A stretch of DNA of 64,000 bases from Synechococcus sp. CB0101. Lineage in GTDB: Bacteria; Cyanobacteriota; Cyanobacteriia; PCC-6307; Cyanobiaceae. Location of the stretch: NCBI RefSeq assembly GCF_000179235.2, contig NZ_CP039373.1, forward strand, positions 2,140,518 to 2,204,517. Direction: 5' to 3'. The notes under the pieces are model-generated. The model saw nothing but the letters and a program-made list of their open reading frames with translations, had not been told where the DNA came from and searched no databases. This document shows positions 52,645-61,341 of the stretch, one piece after another (the stretch's first letter is position 1; each line of letters begins with the position of its first letter). Made by a program: the position numbers and the translations under genes.

Positions 52645-53703
52645 ATGACCACCACCATCCAGCAGCGCCAAGGCGCTTCTGCGTGGAACCAGTTCTGCGA
52701 GTGGGTCACCAGCACCGACAACCGCCTCTACGTGGGTTGGTTCGGCGTTCTGATGATTCCCTGCCTGCTGGCCGCCACCATCTGCTTCATCGTTGCCTTT
52801 ATCGCCGCTCCCCCGGTTGATATCGACGGCATCCGTGAGCCCGTTGCCGGCTCCCTGCTGTACGGCAACAACATCATCTCTGGCGCTGTGATCCCCAGCA
52901 GCAACGCCATTGGTCTGCACTTCTATCCCATCTGGGAAGCCGCCAGCCTCGACGAGTGGCTGTACAACGGCGGTCCTTTCCAGCTGGTGGTTTTCCACTT
53001 CCTCATCGGCATCTACGCCTACATGGGACGTGAGTGGGAACTCTCCTACCGCCTGGGCATGCGCCCCTGGATCTGCGTTGCTTACAGCGCACCCGTGGCC
53101 GCAGCCTCTGCTGTGTTCCTTGTGTATCCCTTCGGTCAGGGCTCCTTCTCGGACGCCATGCCCCTGGGTATCAGCGGCACCTTCAACTACATGCTGGTGT
53201 TCCAGGCTGAGCACAACATCCTGATGCACCCCTTCCACATGCTTGGTGTGGCTGGTGTGTTCGGCGGCAGCCTGTTCTCCGCCATGCACGGCTCCCTGGT
53301 GACCTCCTCCCTGGTGCGTGAAACCACCGAGAGCGAGTCCCAGAACTACGGCTACAAGTTCGGCCAAGAGGAAGAGACCTACAACATCGTGGCTGCCCAC
53401 GGTTACTTCGGTCGCCTGATCTTCCAATACGCCAGCTTCAACAACAGCCGCAGCTTGCACTTCTTCCTGGCTGCCTGGCCTGTGGTCGGCATCTGGTTCA
53501 CCGCCCTGGGCGTGAGCACCATGGCGTTCAACCTGAACGGCTTCAACTTCAACCAGTCGATCCTGGATTCCCAGGGTCGTGTGCTGAACACCTGGGCCGA
53601 CGTGCTGAACCGCGCCAACCTGGGTATGGAAGTGATGCACGAGCGCAACGCTCACAACTTCCCCTCGACCTGGCTGCTGCAGAAGCCACCCCCGTGGCTC
53701 TGA
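52645..53703 (+). CDS. psbA: photosystem II D1 protein, frameshifted at the C-terminus
   Basis: 352 residues as read; normal is ~359. All core features are present: Tyr161, Asp170, Glu189, His190, Ser264 and E130, which marks the D1:2 (high-light) form. The C-terminus reads [21 protein letters not shown]. Adding one C to the run at 53661-53664 restores [19 protein letters not shown] with stop at 53721-53723. As written, the protein keeps the Mn-cluster ligands H332, E333 and H337 but loses D342 and the A344 carboxylate and the CtpA cleavage site, so it could not assemble the oxygen-evolving cluster. Sequencing error or a real mutation cannot be told apart here. ATG 52645. Confidence 0.93.
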   Translation: MTTTIQQRQGASAWNQFCEWVTSTDNRLYVGWFGVLMIPCLLAATICFIVAFIAAPPVDIDGIREPVAGSLLYGNNIISGAVIPSSNAIGLHFYPIWEAASLDEWLYNGGPFQLVVFHFLIGIYAYMGREWELSYRLGMRPWICVAYSAPVAAASAVFLVYPFGQGSFSDAMPLGISGTFNYMLVFQAEHNILMHPFHMLGVAGVFGGSLFSAMHGSLVTSSLVRETTESESQNYGYKFGQEEETYNIVAAHGYFGRLIFQYASFNNSRSLHFFLAAWPVVGIWFTALGVSTMAFNLNGFNFNQSILDSQGRVLNTWADVLNRANLGMEVMHERNAHNFPSTWLLQKPPPWL

Positions 53704-53762
53704 CTGCCCCCGCCATCGGCTGAGGTTGATCCTCAAAACGGTTCAATCACGGTTGAACCAGA

Positions 53763-53787
53763 AGCCCCGCGCAAGCGGGGGCTTTTT
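53763..53787 (+). terminator. intrinsic terminator after psbA
   Basis: AGCCCCGC, loop GCAA, GCGGGGGCT (one bulged G), then TTTTTG. A second dyad (GGTTCAA/TTGAACC, 53739-53758) lies just before it. Confidence 0.85.
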
Positions 53788-53820
53788 GTTGTCTTGGTGC
53801 CGGGCTCCGCCGCTGCGCCG

Positions 53821-54315
53821 TCACTGGCCGATGTCTTCGGCCCAGAGCTCGGGCTTCTGCTCCAGCATGGTTTGCATCAAGTCTTCGCAGGCAGGGTCAT
53901 TGAGGCACTCCACGGCAATCCCGGCTTCCTCCAGCCATCGCTCGGCTCCTTGAAAGCTGCGCCGCTCACCGATCAGTACCCGGCGGAACCCCAGCAGCAC
54001 AGCCGTGCCAGCGCACATGGGGCAAGGCGAGAGCGTGGTCACCAGGGTGAGATCCCGCCAGTCGCGGCGCCGGCCTGCATTGCGGATGCATTGCGTTTCC
54101 CCATGACTGGTGGGATCACCGTTCTGCACCCGCTGGTTGTGGCCACGGGCCACGATCGTGCCGTCTTCCCTGGCCAAGACCGCGCCGATGGGAATCCCCC
54201 CTTCCATCCAGCTTTGTTGTGCTTCTTGCCGTGCAGCATCCATCAGTTGCTGCATGGTGGATCGCTCCATGAACTGTGCCTTGCGTGCGAAAGGTCGTAT
54301 CTGCGTTGTAGCCAT
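53821..54315 (-). CDS. nucleoside/cytosine deaminase
   Basis: 164 residues of the CDA fold. Zinc site HGETQCIRNAGR (His, catalytic Glu) and SPCPMCAG (two Cys). GIPIGAVLAREDGTIVARGHNQRVQNGDPTSHGE resembles fungal-type (FCY1) cytosine deaminase more than tRNA-adenosine deaminase. It would convert cytosine to uracil in pyrimidine salvage. ATG 54315; ATG 54270 (MERSTMQQL) is an alternative. Convergent with psbA. Confidence 0.82.
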   Translation of the reverse strand: MATTQIRPFARKAQFMERSTMQQLMDAARQEAQQSWMEGGIPIGAVLAREDGTIVARGHNQRVQNGDPTSHGETQCIRNAGRRRDWRDLTLVTTLSPCPMCAGTAVLLGFRRVLIGERRSFQGAERWLEEAGIAVECLNDPACEDLMQTMLEQKPELWAEDIGQ

Positions 54316-54386
54316 CCATCGAGGCTTTTCCCGCTCAACGCTGTCGCACAGCCGTCGCGATCACGGAAAAGCCAATCGCCGTAAAA

Positions 54387-54430
54387 CAAAAGAACCGCCA
54401 GTGACTGCAGGGCCTCTGGCGGTTCTTTTG
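54387..54430. terminator. strong bidirectional terminator
   Basis: 15-bp perfect stem CAAAAGAACCGCCAG / CTGGCGGTTCTTTTG with a 14-nt loop. A-run and T-run on the two sides make it usable in both directions. It sits 10 bp from the tRNA fragment, where it would have followed the original tRNA-Thr gene. Confidence 0.8.
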
Positions 54431-54439
54431 TGTCTTCAA

Positions 54440-54483
54440 GCCGGTGACTGGATTTGAACCTGCGACCTACTGATTACGAATCA
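54440..54483 (-). pseudogene. 3' fragment of tRNA-Thr (CGU), likely att site
   Basis: The minus strand reads anticodon arm TGATTCGTAATCAG (loop TTCGTAA), variable loop TAGGTC, T-arm GCAGGTTCAAATCC and acceptor strand CACCGGC. The 5' half (GCCGGTG and D-arm) is absent upstream. A 3' tRNA half is the usual remnant left at the far end of an element integrated in a tRNA gene. One T-stem pair is disrupted (CCAGT for expected CCTGT). Confidence 0.8.
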
Positions 54484-54721
54484 ATCGTTTTTCGCTGAGA
54501 TCGCTTGGTATGACTAGGGGTGGTTGCCCTGCTTTCCCTGTAAGTTTCCCCGTTGCAAACTGAAATGTCGAAATTCCGGTTGCAACCTGCTGATCCCTCA
54601 TCAGTGGGCTGACCCACTGATTCGGTGTTTTGAGTTTCCCTGTGAGTTTCCCTGTAGATCGCTGTGCTCCCCCTGTTGTTGCAGGGATGCTTAAGTGCAT
54701 GCGTGCGGCAGATCTGCAGCT
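54484..54721. other. gene-free stretch next to the tRNA fragment
   Basis: No convincing gene. The phrase GTTTCCCTGTAAGTTTCCC occurs in variants at about 54532-54550 and 54631-54653. Such short repeats beside an att site could be integrase arm sites or the decayed end of an integrase gene. On the minus strand the region reads TGKLTGK twice. Confidence 0.35.
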
Positions 54722-55581
54722 GTGAGCGCGAGCGACAAGCTCTTTTATTGGGTGTTTCAGCTCGCGCCGGATCGGATCCTGCAGCTCCAAAACGACCTTC
54801 CGCCTGATGCCACCTACAGCTTCAGTGCGCCCGTTCTCAAGGAGCGCGAACACCGGCTCGATGGTCTGTTCTGGCCCCGGGAGCAGCGGCCCGATCGGCC
54901 GGTGGTGATCTTCGAGGCGCAGATGGGGCCCGACTCTGGGTTCCTGCGGCGCCTCTATGCGGAGAGTGCGCGTCTGCTGCAACAGGACAGCTCGATTCAG
55001 CACTGGCGGGTGGTGGTGCTCTGCCGCGGCGGGATATGGGCTTTGGCGATCCCACTGCTGTGGCGGAGTTCATCGAGCGGCGCGTGCAGTGGCTGGAGTT
55101 GCAACCAGCCCTCGACGATCCAGCGGCCCCGCCCCTGTTGCGCAGTCTGGCCCTGTTGCTGGAAAGCGAGGACAAGCTGCCTGAGACGGCAGCGCAGATC
55201 CGCACCGCCGTTGCTGGCACCACTGATGCCGCCGGAACCATCGATGTGATCGCCGCTATCTTGATGACACGCTTCAGCGGTCGACCCCTACCGGAGATCT
55301 GCGCCATGGGCGGCATCACCCTCGAGGATTTCAGCCAAAGCGCCGCCTACCGCGAAATCTTCGGCCAAGGGCGCCAGGAAGGGCGCCAGGAAGGCCGCCA
55401 GCAAGGCGAGGTGGAGCTCACCTTGCTGATGCTTCGTCGCCGCTGCGGTGAGCTCAGCCCGGAGCAGCAAGCGCAGGTCAGCCAGTTGTCGCTGCCTCAA
55501 CTGGAGGCCTTGGCCGAGGCGCTGCTCGATTTCACGGGAATGGCTGATCTCAAGGCTTGGCTGGCAGCGCCTCATCCCTGA
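54722..55581 (+). pseudogene. Rpn-type PD-(D/E)XK nuclease with DUF4351 tail, frameshifted
   Basis: The first frame (GTG 54722 to ~55034) holds FYWVFQLAPDRILQLQNDLPP and the nuclease core EHRLDGLFWP, VVIFEAQMGPDSGFLRRLYAE. The second frame (from ~55035) continues GFGDPTAVAEFIERRVQWLEL and ends with the EGRQEGRQQGEVELTLLMLRRRCGELSPEQQ linker and the DUF4351 helix pair. One missing base in the GGCGGCGGGAT stretch near 55027-55037 explains the break. These recombination-promoting nucleases are widespread in cyanobacterial accessory DNA. Confidence 0.75.
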
Positions 55582-55608
55582 GATCCGGCCCCGGGTCGTG
55601 TCACACCC

Positions 55609-57060
55609 TCAGAGCCCCAGCGGCTTGGCCTGGCTCCAGAAGCTGCTCTTGCGAGCATGTTGGCTGCGGATGGTGGCCATGTAGGCGTCGTGGGGCTGGA
55701 TGGCGCCCCAGTCACTGATGCGCTGGCTGAGCAGCTGGCAGGTGTGCAGATGGTTGGCGGCGTGGCTGTATCGGCTGCTGCGGGCGTGGGTGAGGGTGAA
55801 ATCCACCATGCAGCGCAAGGCGAGGGTGGCGGCCAGGGGATGGTCGGCGCTCAGCTTCTCCGCTGCGGGACCAAACACGGTGTACTGATCGCCATCCAGG
55901 CTGTCGCGGCGCTGCACGATCAGTTCGGCGGCCCGGCCGAGGGCTGACGGCCAGTTGAGCAGAAAGCAGAGCGCTTGCAGGTGTTGGGGGTGCTTGGCGG
56001 CCAGGTCGATCGCCTGCTGTTCAGCCTCCACATCCTCGAAAGCGGGCAGCTGTTGCAGGTAAGCCCTGAGGTACTCCTCGTTGAGTGAGCGCTCAAAGCA
56101 CTGCCAGCGTGCGGCCTGGGCATCGGCGCTGCGACCCAGGGCTTCCAGGGTGGCGATGTGGGCGTCCTCCCAGTCGAACACCGGCCAGCCGCTGCGATGG
56201 GCTGGGCCGAATTCCAGGGCCTGCAGGGCATCCGCCGGCCGATCGGCCTTGAGCAGGCGCTGGGCGATCCCGGCGGCGATGCGCGGGGCGCGCCGCTGTT
56301 CCTCGCTGAATTGGCTGATGTAGCCATCCACATCACCCATGGCCTGGGCCACGGCCTGCAGGCCGTCCTTCACGGCCCACTGGCGCGCCTGTTCGGCATA
56401 TTGATGGGCGTAGCCCGTGCCGCCACTGCCCCACGACACCGCTTTCCACTCCGCTTCCGGAGGGACGGGCACCGGCTCCTGGGCCAGCTGCTCGAACCGT
56501 TGCTTGAGGGCCTGCAGCCCTTGGGGGCCCAGCGCCTCGGTGAGGCTGGCGATCAGTGGGTCGTAGATGCCATAGCCGTTGTCGCAGAAGGCGTTGAACA
56601 CCTGTTCGGCCAGCGTTTCTGGATCGGGTTCGGCGGCCAGAGCCAGGGGGCCGAGTTGCCGGCAAGCGCTGCGGAACAGATCCGACAGCACCCCACTGCG
56701 GTCGATGCACCGCGCGAACACGCTGTCGCTCAGATCGAGAAACTCCCACAGCAGTGTCAAGGCCGCCGCTGGCTCCGCTGCGGCAATCGGACCGGTGATG
56801 GCGTCGCGTTGTTGGTCGAGATCTTTGGCCAGGGCTCTGATCTGGGGCCCTTTGAGGAAGGTGCTGCCGCGGCGGATCGTGCCCAGGCGTTCGCGCACCA
56901 GGGATGCCGCATCGGTGGGACTGGCGCCGGTGGCCACCGCCAGCCGCAGTTGGCGTTTGAGCGCTGGATCGGCATTGGCCAGGTCGAGCAGCAGATCGGC
57001 GAGCCGTTCCGGCCCCAGGGCGATCAGCGTCTGGCGATCCAGGGCAGCGCGGCGGGCCAT
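55609..57060 (-). CDS. DUF6880 family protein
   Basis: 483 residues, mostly helical, TPR-like in its C-terminal half (ADALQALEFGPAHRSGWPVFDWEDAHIATLEALGRSADAQAARWQCFERSL; AIDLAAKHPQHLQALCFLLNWPS). The N-terminus RQTLIALGPERLADLLLDLANADPALKRQLRLAVA is the DUF6880 hallmark. Function unknown; often found with mobile or regulatory genes. Convergent with the Rpn gene, 28 bp apart. Confidence 0.75.
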   Translation of the reverse strand: MARRAALDRQTLIALGPERLADLLLDLANADPALKRQLRLAVATGASPTDAASLVRERLGTIRRGSTFLKGPQIRALAKDLDQQRDAITGPIAAAEPAAALTLLWEFLDLSDSVFARCIDRSGVLSDLFRSACRQLGPLALAAEPDPETLAEQVFNAFCDNGYGIYDPLIASLTEALGPQGLQALKQRFEQLAQEPVPVPPEAEWKAVSWGSGGTGYAHQYAEQARQWAVKDGLQAVAQAMGDVDGYISQFSEEQRRAPRIAAGIAQRLLKADRPADALQALEFGPAHRSGWPVFDWEDAHIATLEALGRSADAQAARWQCFERSLNEEYLRAYLQQLPAFEDVEAEQQAIDLAAKHPQHLQALCFLLNWPSALGRAAELIVQRRDSLDGDQYTVFGPAAEKLSADHPLAATLALRCMVDFTLTHARSSRYSHAANHLHTCQLLSQRISDWGAIQPHDAYMATIRSQHARKSSFWSQAKPLGL

Positions 57061-57162
57061 GGCGTGAGGTGTCCGCTGTTTGCGGCCGAGGTTGGCACCG
57101 GAAGGCCGGAAAACGGTTTCTGGTGGTCAGGCTCCACAGTGATGTACGTCTGGGGAGAAACG

Positions 57163-57348
57163 ATGCCTGAACCGAACACTGAGATCCCTCTCGACGCTAC
57201 CGAGCAGCAATTGCTCGAAGATGTCGAACTAGGCGCCCTGCAGAGCGTTGCAACAGCTGCGCTGTTGGAGGACCTTCGCGAGTCCGCCAGGGCCACGGGT
57301 CAGAAAGATCAGCGCATCAATAGTCGCCTCTCCATCCGTGATCTGTAG
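57163..57348 (+). CDS. small acidic protein, antitoxin-like
   Basis: 61 residues from ATG 57163: an acidic helical first half (TEQQLLEDVELGALQSVATAALLEDLRE) and a basic end (GQKDQRINSRLSIRDL). The size and composition are those of an antitoxin, but no partner toxin follows. Family not recognised. Confidence 0.4.
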   Translation: MPEPNTEIPLDATEQQLLEDVELGALQSVATAALLEDLRESARATGQKDQRINSRLSIRDL

Positions 57349-57379
57349 GCCATCCCTCTGATGTCTGCCTCGGCACGCG

Positions 57380-57637
57380 TCAGCGGTTTCCGGTGGCCTG
57401 CGGCCGATCGGCCGCGAGAGGCGGCTCCAACCGCTCCGACAGCCAAACCTTGATGATCGACTGGCGCGTCACGCCGAGGCGCGACGCTTCCCGATCCAGT
57501 TGTTCGACCATCCAGAGCGGAAAGTCGACATTGACGCGCTTCTGCTGCAGACGGGGCCGCCGGGCGGAGGCGAGATCCAGCGAGTTCAGCACGGAATCGC
57601 CCTGATCGAAGGATTGATCAAACTCAGAGCTGTTCAT
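57380..57637 (-). CDS. brnA: BrnA-type antitoxin (CopG-like)
   Basis: 85 residues. An N-terminal disordered toxin-binding part, then the RHH segment KRVNVDFPLWMVEQLDREASRLGVTRQSIIKVWLSERLE. It neutralises BrnT and represses the operon. It starts 14 bp inside the upstream toxin gene, the usual toxin-first order of brnTA. Confidence 0.85.
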   Translation of the reverse strand: MNSSEFDQSFDQGDSVLNSLDLASARRPRLQQKRVNVDFPLWMVEQLDREASRLGVTRQSIIKVWLSERLEPPLAADRPQATGNR

Positions 57638-57887
57638 AGAGCTGAATCTCCTCAGGGCGTGATCGACGGACGGAGATGAGTCGGATGGCTTGGCCGCGCA
57701 GGGTGATCACCGCTGACCAGTGTTTGCGCTGAATGCGACCGATGACGAGCCATCGCGGCTCATCCAGCGTGCGCGCGGCGATCTCCAGCAAAGCGGGGTC
57801 TTCCCAGAGCGCCTGCGCGGCAACGAAGTCAATGCCGTGCTTCTCCTGGTTGGACTGGCTTTTGCTCGGGTCGAACTCAAACTCCAT
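57624..57887 (-). CDS. brnT: BrnT family toxin
   Basis: 87 residues: FEFDPSKSQSNQEKHGIDFVAAQALWEDP, then DEPRWLVIGRIQRKHWSAVITLRGQAIRLISVRRSRPEEIQLYEQL. This matches the RelE-fold BrnT ribonuclease, including the conserved (S)NxxKHGIDF box and the C-terminal RRSRPEE. It is likely active, as both genes of the pair are intact. Confidence 0.9.
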   Translation of the reverse strand: MEFEFDPSKSQSNQEKHGIDFVAAQALWEDPALLEIAARTLDEPRWLVIGRIQRKHWSAVITLRGQAIRLISVRRSRPEEIQLYEQL

Positions 57888-58081
57888 AGAGTTCTGAATC
57901 TATACCTTTTTGGGCAGTTGAAGCTCCACCGGTGCCGTTCCACGACCATCAGGGCATCACGGCCATGGGGCTCAGCGTTCTGCACAAATACGTGAGCGGG
58001 ACCTTGCAGGACCGCGTCGCCTTGCACTGACGCTGCGGGGCGGCCGCGGGGAACGCTCAGGGCAGTGCCGTTTGCGCTGCC

Positions 58082-58999
58082 ATGCCTGCCGTTGTTGATC
58101 AGAAGCTCACCGAATCGTTGATCGCCCTGCTCGAGCAGGGAACAACCCCCTGGCGGCGCGAGTGGGACGCGGTGGGTGGTGGTCATCACGTGAACCTGAT
58201 CAGTGGCCGCCGCTACCGCGGCTCCAATCCGGTGTTGCTCACCCTTGGGATGCACCTGCGTGGTTCGGCCCTGCCTTATTGGTGCGGTTTCGGGGAGGCG
58301 AAGTCGCGCGGACTCTCGCCGCGCAAAGGCAGTAAGGCGGTGTATGTGTTGCGGCCTCAGGTGCATGTGAGCCCGGCCGATCCAGAGGCGTCCGCAGCGG
58401 TGGAGGCCTCTGGATCGGCCGCCATGCCCCGCAGCTGGGTGAGCTACCGGCCGGTGCCCGTGTTCAACGCGGCGGATCTGGTGGGTGAGGCGCTCGCAGG
58501 GCTGATCCAGACGCGCCGTGAGGCGGATGGGGTGGTGCGGCGACCGGTGCCCGAGCGGCTGGCGGCTGCGGAATCTGTGCTCTCCAGCTGGCCGGTTGAG
58601 GCGGTGCATGGCGGCGGTCAGGCCTGCTATCGGCCTGCGGCTGATTGCATTCACTTGCCTGAGCGGGCGGTGTTTCACTCCCCGGCTGCGCTTTATGCCA
58701 CCTGGGGGCACGAGGCGGTGCATTCCACGGGGCATCCCGCCCGCCTGGCGCGTGATCTCTCCGGGACGGTGGGCAGCCGTGCCTACGCCCGTGAGGAGCT
58801 GGTGGCGGAACTGGGCGCGGTGTTGCTGGGGGAACGACTCGAGATCGGCAGTGATGTGGCCAATCACGCCGCCTATCTCGCTAGTTGGATCGCGTTGTTG
58901 CGCGAATCACCGCGGATGTTGGTGGAGGTGCTTGGCGATGCGCGTCGGGCGGTGGATCTGATCTGCCCGGACGAGGTGGTCGTTGATTTGCCGGATTAA
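58082..58999 (+). CDS. ArdC-like antirestriction protein (ssDNA-binding plus zincin)
   Basis: 305 residues. The N-terminal DUF1738/ArdC ssDNA-binding part has LLEQGTTPWRREW, RYRGSNPVLLTLGMHL, YWCGFGEAKSRGLSPRKGSKAV. The C-terminal zincin-like peptidase has the HExxH motif HEAVHSTGH at 210-218 and EELVAELGAVLLGE supplying the third ligand. ArdC proteins protect incoming mobile DNA from restriction. The stop overlaps the hsdR stop (convergent, 4 bp). Confidence 0.85.
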   Translation: MPAVVDQKLTESLIALLEQGTTPWRREWDAVGGGHHVNLISGRRYRGSNPVLLTLGMHLRGSALPYWCGFGEAKSRGLSPRKGSKAVYVLRPQVHVSPADPEASAAVEASGSAAMPRSWVSYRPVPVFNAADLVGEALAGLIQTRREADGVVRRPVPERLAAAESVLSSWPVEAVHGGGQACYRPAADCIHLPERAVFHSPAALYATWGHEAVHSTGHPARLARDLSGTVGSRAYAREELVAELGAVLLGERLEIGSDVANHAAYLASWIALLRESPRMLVEVLGDARRAVDLICPDEVVVDLPD

Positions 59000-61341
59000 C
59001 ACTGAGGCTCGGGCTCGTATAAGTAGCGCTGAAACCCTGCGAACAATTTCCCGATTTCCTCTGGTTGTCCCAGATCCGAAATGGCATCGGCGATGGAGTT
59101 CTGGTAGCGGAGACGCAGCAATGCCGCCAGTTTTTCTTGGGCCAGCTCCTGCACGCCTGTGGTCACGTAATGCTGAAGCACAAAGTCGATAAAAAGCTGT
59201 TGTTTGTTGGTGAAGTGGGAGTGGATGTACAGCCGAGCCTGTTGCGCGCGCAACTCGCGTGGGATGGGTGGTAAGGCGTAAGCCACGTGAGCCAGTACAT
59301 CAAAGAGGTCGCTGTCCTCGGCGGAGATGATCGCTTGCATCTCAGTCAGTTGATCGGGTCCAAAGCCCTTGTCTGCCAGTCCCTGCAGCAGCTTGCTGCG
59401 AGTGTGTGGCTTGCTCCAGATGGCCCGTAGTTCGGCTTCGTCTCGCACAAACTCAGGCAGTTCTCCATACAGCAGTTCGATGAATTGCTGTGAGCTCATC
59501 GGCTTGCCATCGGGATGCCAGAAGCTGGTGACCAGGATGTGCTGGACCGATCGCTCCTTGCCATCGCCGAGCTTGGTCTTGACCTTCGCTGGCCGAGGCT
59601 GCGTGTCCGGATCGGTCGTTGCTGGATCTTCCGGCTCTTCAGGTCCCGGGTTCGGTGTAGGGGTGCCTCTCGCAGGCCCTTCGGGCGCGATTGGCTCTCC
59701 ATCCCATTCCGCATCACTGAAATGGTGATGCGCCTTCACGAAATCGAGGATGGTGAAGTAGTCCTTACCGTCGTAGAGGCGGGTGCCACGACCGATGATC
59801 TGCTTGAACTCGATCATCGAATTCACGGGACGCAGCAAGGCGATGTTGCGTACATTGCGGGCATCCACGCCAGTCGAGAGCTTCTGCGAAGTGGTGAGGA
59901 TGGTGGGGAGTGTCTTCTCGTTGTCCTGAAAAGCCCGTAGCCAGGTGTTGCCGAGTTCGCCATCGTCGGCCGTCACGCGATGGCAGTAGTTGGGATCGGT
60001 GCTGCTCTTGCGCTGGTTGATCAGGTCGCGAATCGCCAGGGCGTGCTCCTGGGTGGCGCAGAACACCAGCGTTTTCTCGCGCTGGTTGATCTGACTGAGC
60101 AGGATCTCCACCCGCTGCCGTTCGCGCCGCTCAATCTCGATGATGCGATTGAACTCGGCCTCGGTATAGCGCTTCCCCTCCTGAACCTCTCCTTCCACCA
60201 CGGTGTCGTCTGCGGTGTAGACGTACTCATCAAGGCTTGTGGTGATCTGCTTGACGCGGAAGGGCGTTAGGAAGCCGTCGTTGATGCCTTCCTTCAGGGA
60301 GTAGGTGAACACCGGTTCGCCGAAGTAGGCGTAGGTGTCGGCGTTGTCGGTGCGCCGGGGGGTGGCGGTGAGCCCCAGCTGCACCGCGGGGGCGAAGTAT
60401 TCGAGGATGCCGCGCCAGGTGGATTCGTTGTTGGCGCCGCCGCGGTGGCATTCATCGATCACGATGAAGTCGAAAAAGTCCGCCGGGTATTGACCGAACC
60501 AGGGTGAGGGTTTGCCCTCCACCACCGGACCGCTCATGAAGGTCTGGAAGATGGTGATGAACACACTGGCGTTGGTGGGTACGCGGCCCTTTTTGCGCAG
60601 ATCGCCGGGTTCCATTCGAGCTAACGCGTTGTCTTCGAAGGCGGCGAAACTGGTGAAGTCGTTGAAGGCTTGATCGGCGAGGGTGTTGCGATCCGCGAGA
60701 AAGAGAATGCGTGGCCGGCGACTGGGCTGGCCGGACAGATTCCAGCGGGACTGGAACAGCTTCCAGAGGATCTGGAAGGCCATCGAGGTTTTGCCGGTAC
60801 CGGTGGCGAGGGTGAGCAGGATGCGGTCGCAGCCGGTGGCTACCGCTTCCAGCACCCGCGACACAGCAATGTCCTGATAAAAGCGGATCTGCCAGCTGCC
60901 CCCCTTGTCTGCATAGGGAACGGCCGCAAAGCGATCTCGCCAGGCGTTCTCCTCGGCGAACTGGCGTGTCCACAGCTCCTCCGGTGTGGGGAAGCGTTCG
61001 GCTTCGCCCTCCTCACCGGTGGCCATGTCGATGGCGTAGACGCCAAGGCCGTTGCTGGCGTAGGTGAAGCGCAGTTGCAGTTTGCTGGCGTAGTCCTTGG
61101 CCTGGGCCACGCCTTCGGTGAGGGGTGCGGTGTCGGGCTTGGCCTCCACCACCGCCAGCTGGGTGTTGCGATAGGTGAGCACGTAGTCGGCTGTGAGCGG
61201 TTTGCCGCGACGACCACCGCCTTCAATGCGGCCGGGGGTGATCGAAAACTCACGCCGGATGCGGCTGCCTTCCACCACGCCCCAACCGGCTGCCGTGAGC
61301 AGCGGATCGATCAATTCGGCACGGGTGTCGGCCTCATTCAT
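58996..61341 (-). CDS. hsdR: type I restriction enzyme R subunit (HsdR, EcoEI-like)
   Basis: 781 residues. N-terminal nuclease with D52 (TADYVLTY) and E66-x-K68 (VVEAK). SF2 translocase with Walker A ATGTGKT at 179-185, DECH at 296-299, LTATPRR, and motif VI IIGRGTRLYDGKDYFTILDF. A C-terminal EcoEI_R-type helical domain (~600-760) follows. It cleaves unmodified DNA far from the site recognised by HsdS. Intact. It follows the HEPN/MNT pair with a 4-bp overlap. hsdM is not in the window. Confidence 0.95.
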   Translation of the reverse strand: MNEADTRAELIDPLLTAAGWGVVEGSRIRREFSITPGRIEGGGRRGKPLTADYVLTYRNTQLAVVEAKPDTAPLTEGVAQAKDYASKLQLRFTYASNGLGVYAIDMATGEEGEAERFPTPEELWTRQFAEENAWRDRFAAVPYADKGGSWQIRFYQDIAVSRVLEAVATGCDRILLTLATGTGKTSMAFQILWKLFQSRWNLSGQPSRRPRILFLADRNTLADQAFNDFTSFAAFEDNALARMEPGDLRKKGRVPTNASVFITIFQTFMSGPVVEGKPSPWFGQYPADFFDFIVIDECHRGGANNESTWRGILEYFAPAVQLGLTATPRRTDNADTYAYFGEPVFTYSLKEGINDGFLTPFRVKQITTSLDEYVYTADDTVVEGEVQEGKRYTEAEFNRIIEIERRERQRVEILLSQINQREKTLVFCATQEHALAIRDLINQRKSSTDPNYCHRVTADDGELGNTWLRAFQDNEKTLPTILTTSQKLSTGVDARNVRNIALLRPVNSMIEFKQIIGRGTRLYDGKDYFTILDFVKAHHHFSDAEWDGEPIAPEGPARGTPTPNPGPEEPEDPATTDPDTQPRPAKVKTKLGDGKERSVQHILVTSFWHPDGKPMSSQQFIELLYGELPEFVRDEAELRAIWSKPHTRSKLLQGLADKGFGPDQLTEMQAIISAEDSDLFDVLAHVAYALPPIPRELRAQQARLYIHSHFTNKQQLFIDFVLQHYVTTGVQELAQEKLAALLRLRYQNSIADAISDLGQPEEIGKLFAGFQRYLYEPEPQC

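Noticed and set aside
52549..53736. 395-codon minus-strand ORF opposite psbA
   Set aside because: Antisense of a highly biased gene (His/Gly/Val-rich); no support.
54467..55003. 178-codon minus-strand ORF beginning in the Rpn gene and ending in the tRNA fragment
   Set aside because: Composition is shadow-like over the nuclease gene. The end repeats TGKLTGK could be an integrase remnant but no catalytic motif is present.
55368..55410. tandem GGGCGCCAGGAA-type repeats, CRISPR-like at first sight
   Set aside because: They encode the EGRQEGRQEGRQQG linker normal for DUF4351 proteins; no spacers. No CRISPR array seen anywhere in the window.
57707..58867. 386-codon minus-strand ORF opposite ardC
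   Set aside because: His/Arg-rich antisense of a gene with clear ArdC and HExxH motifs. Its end coincides with brnT in another frame.
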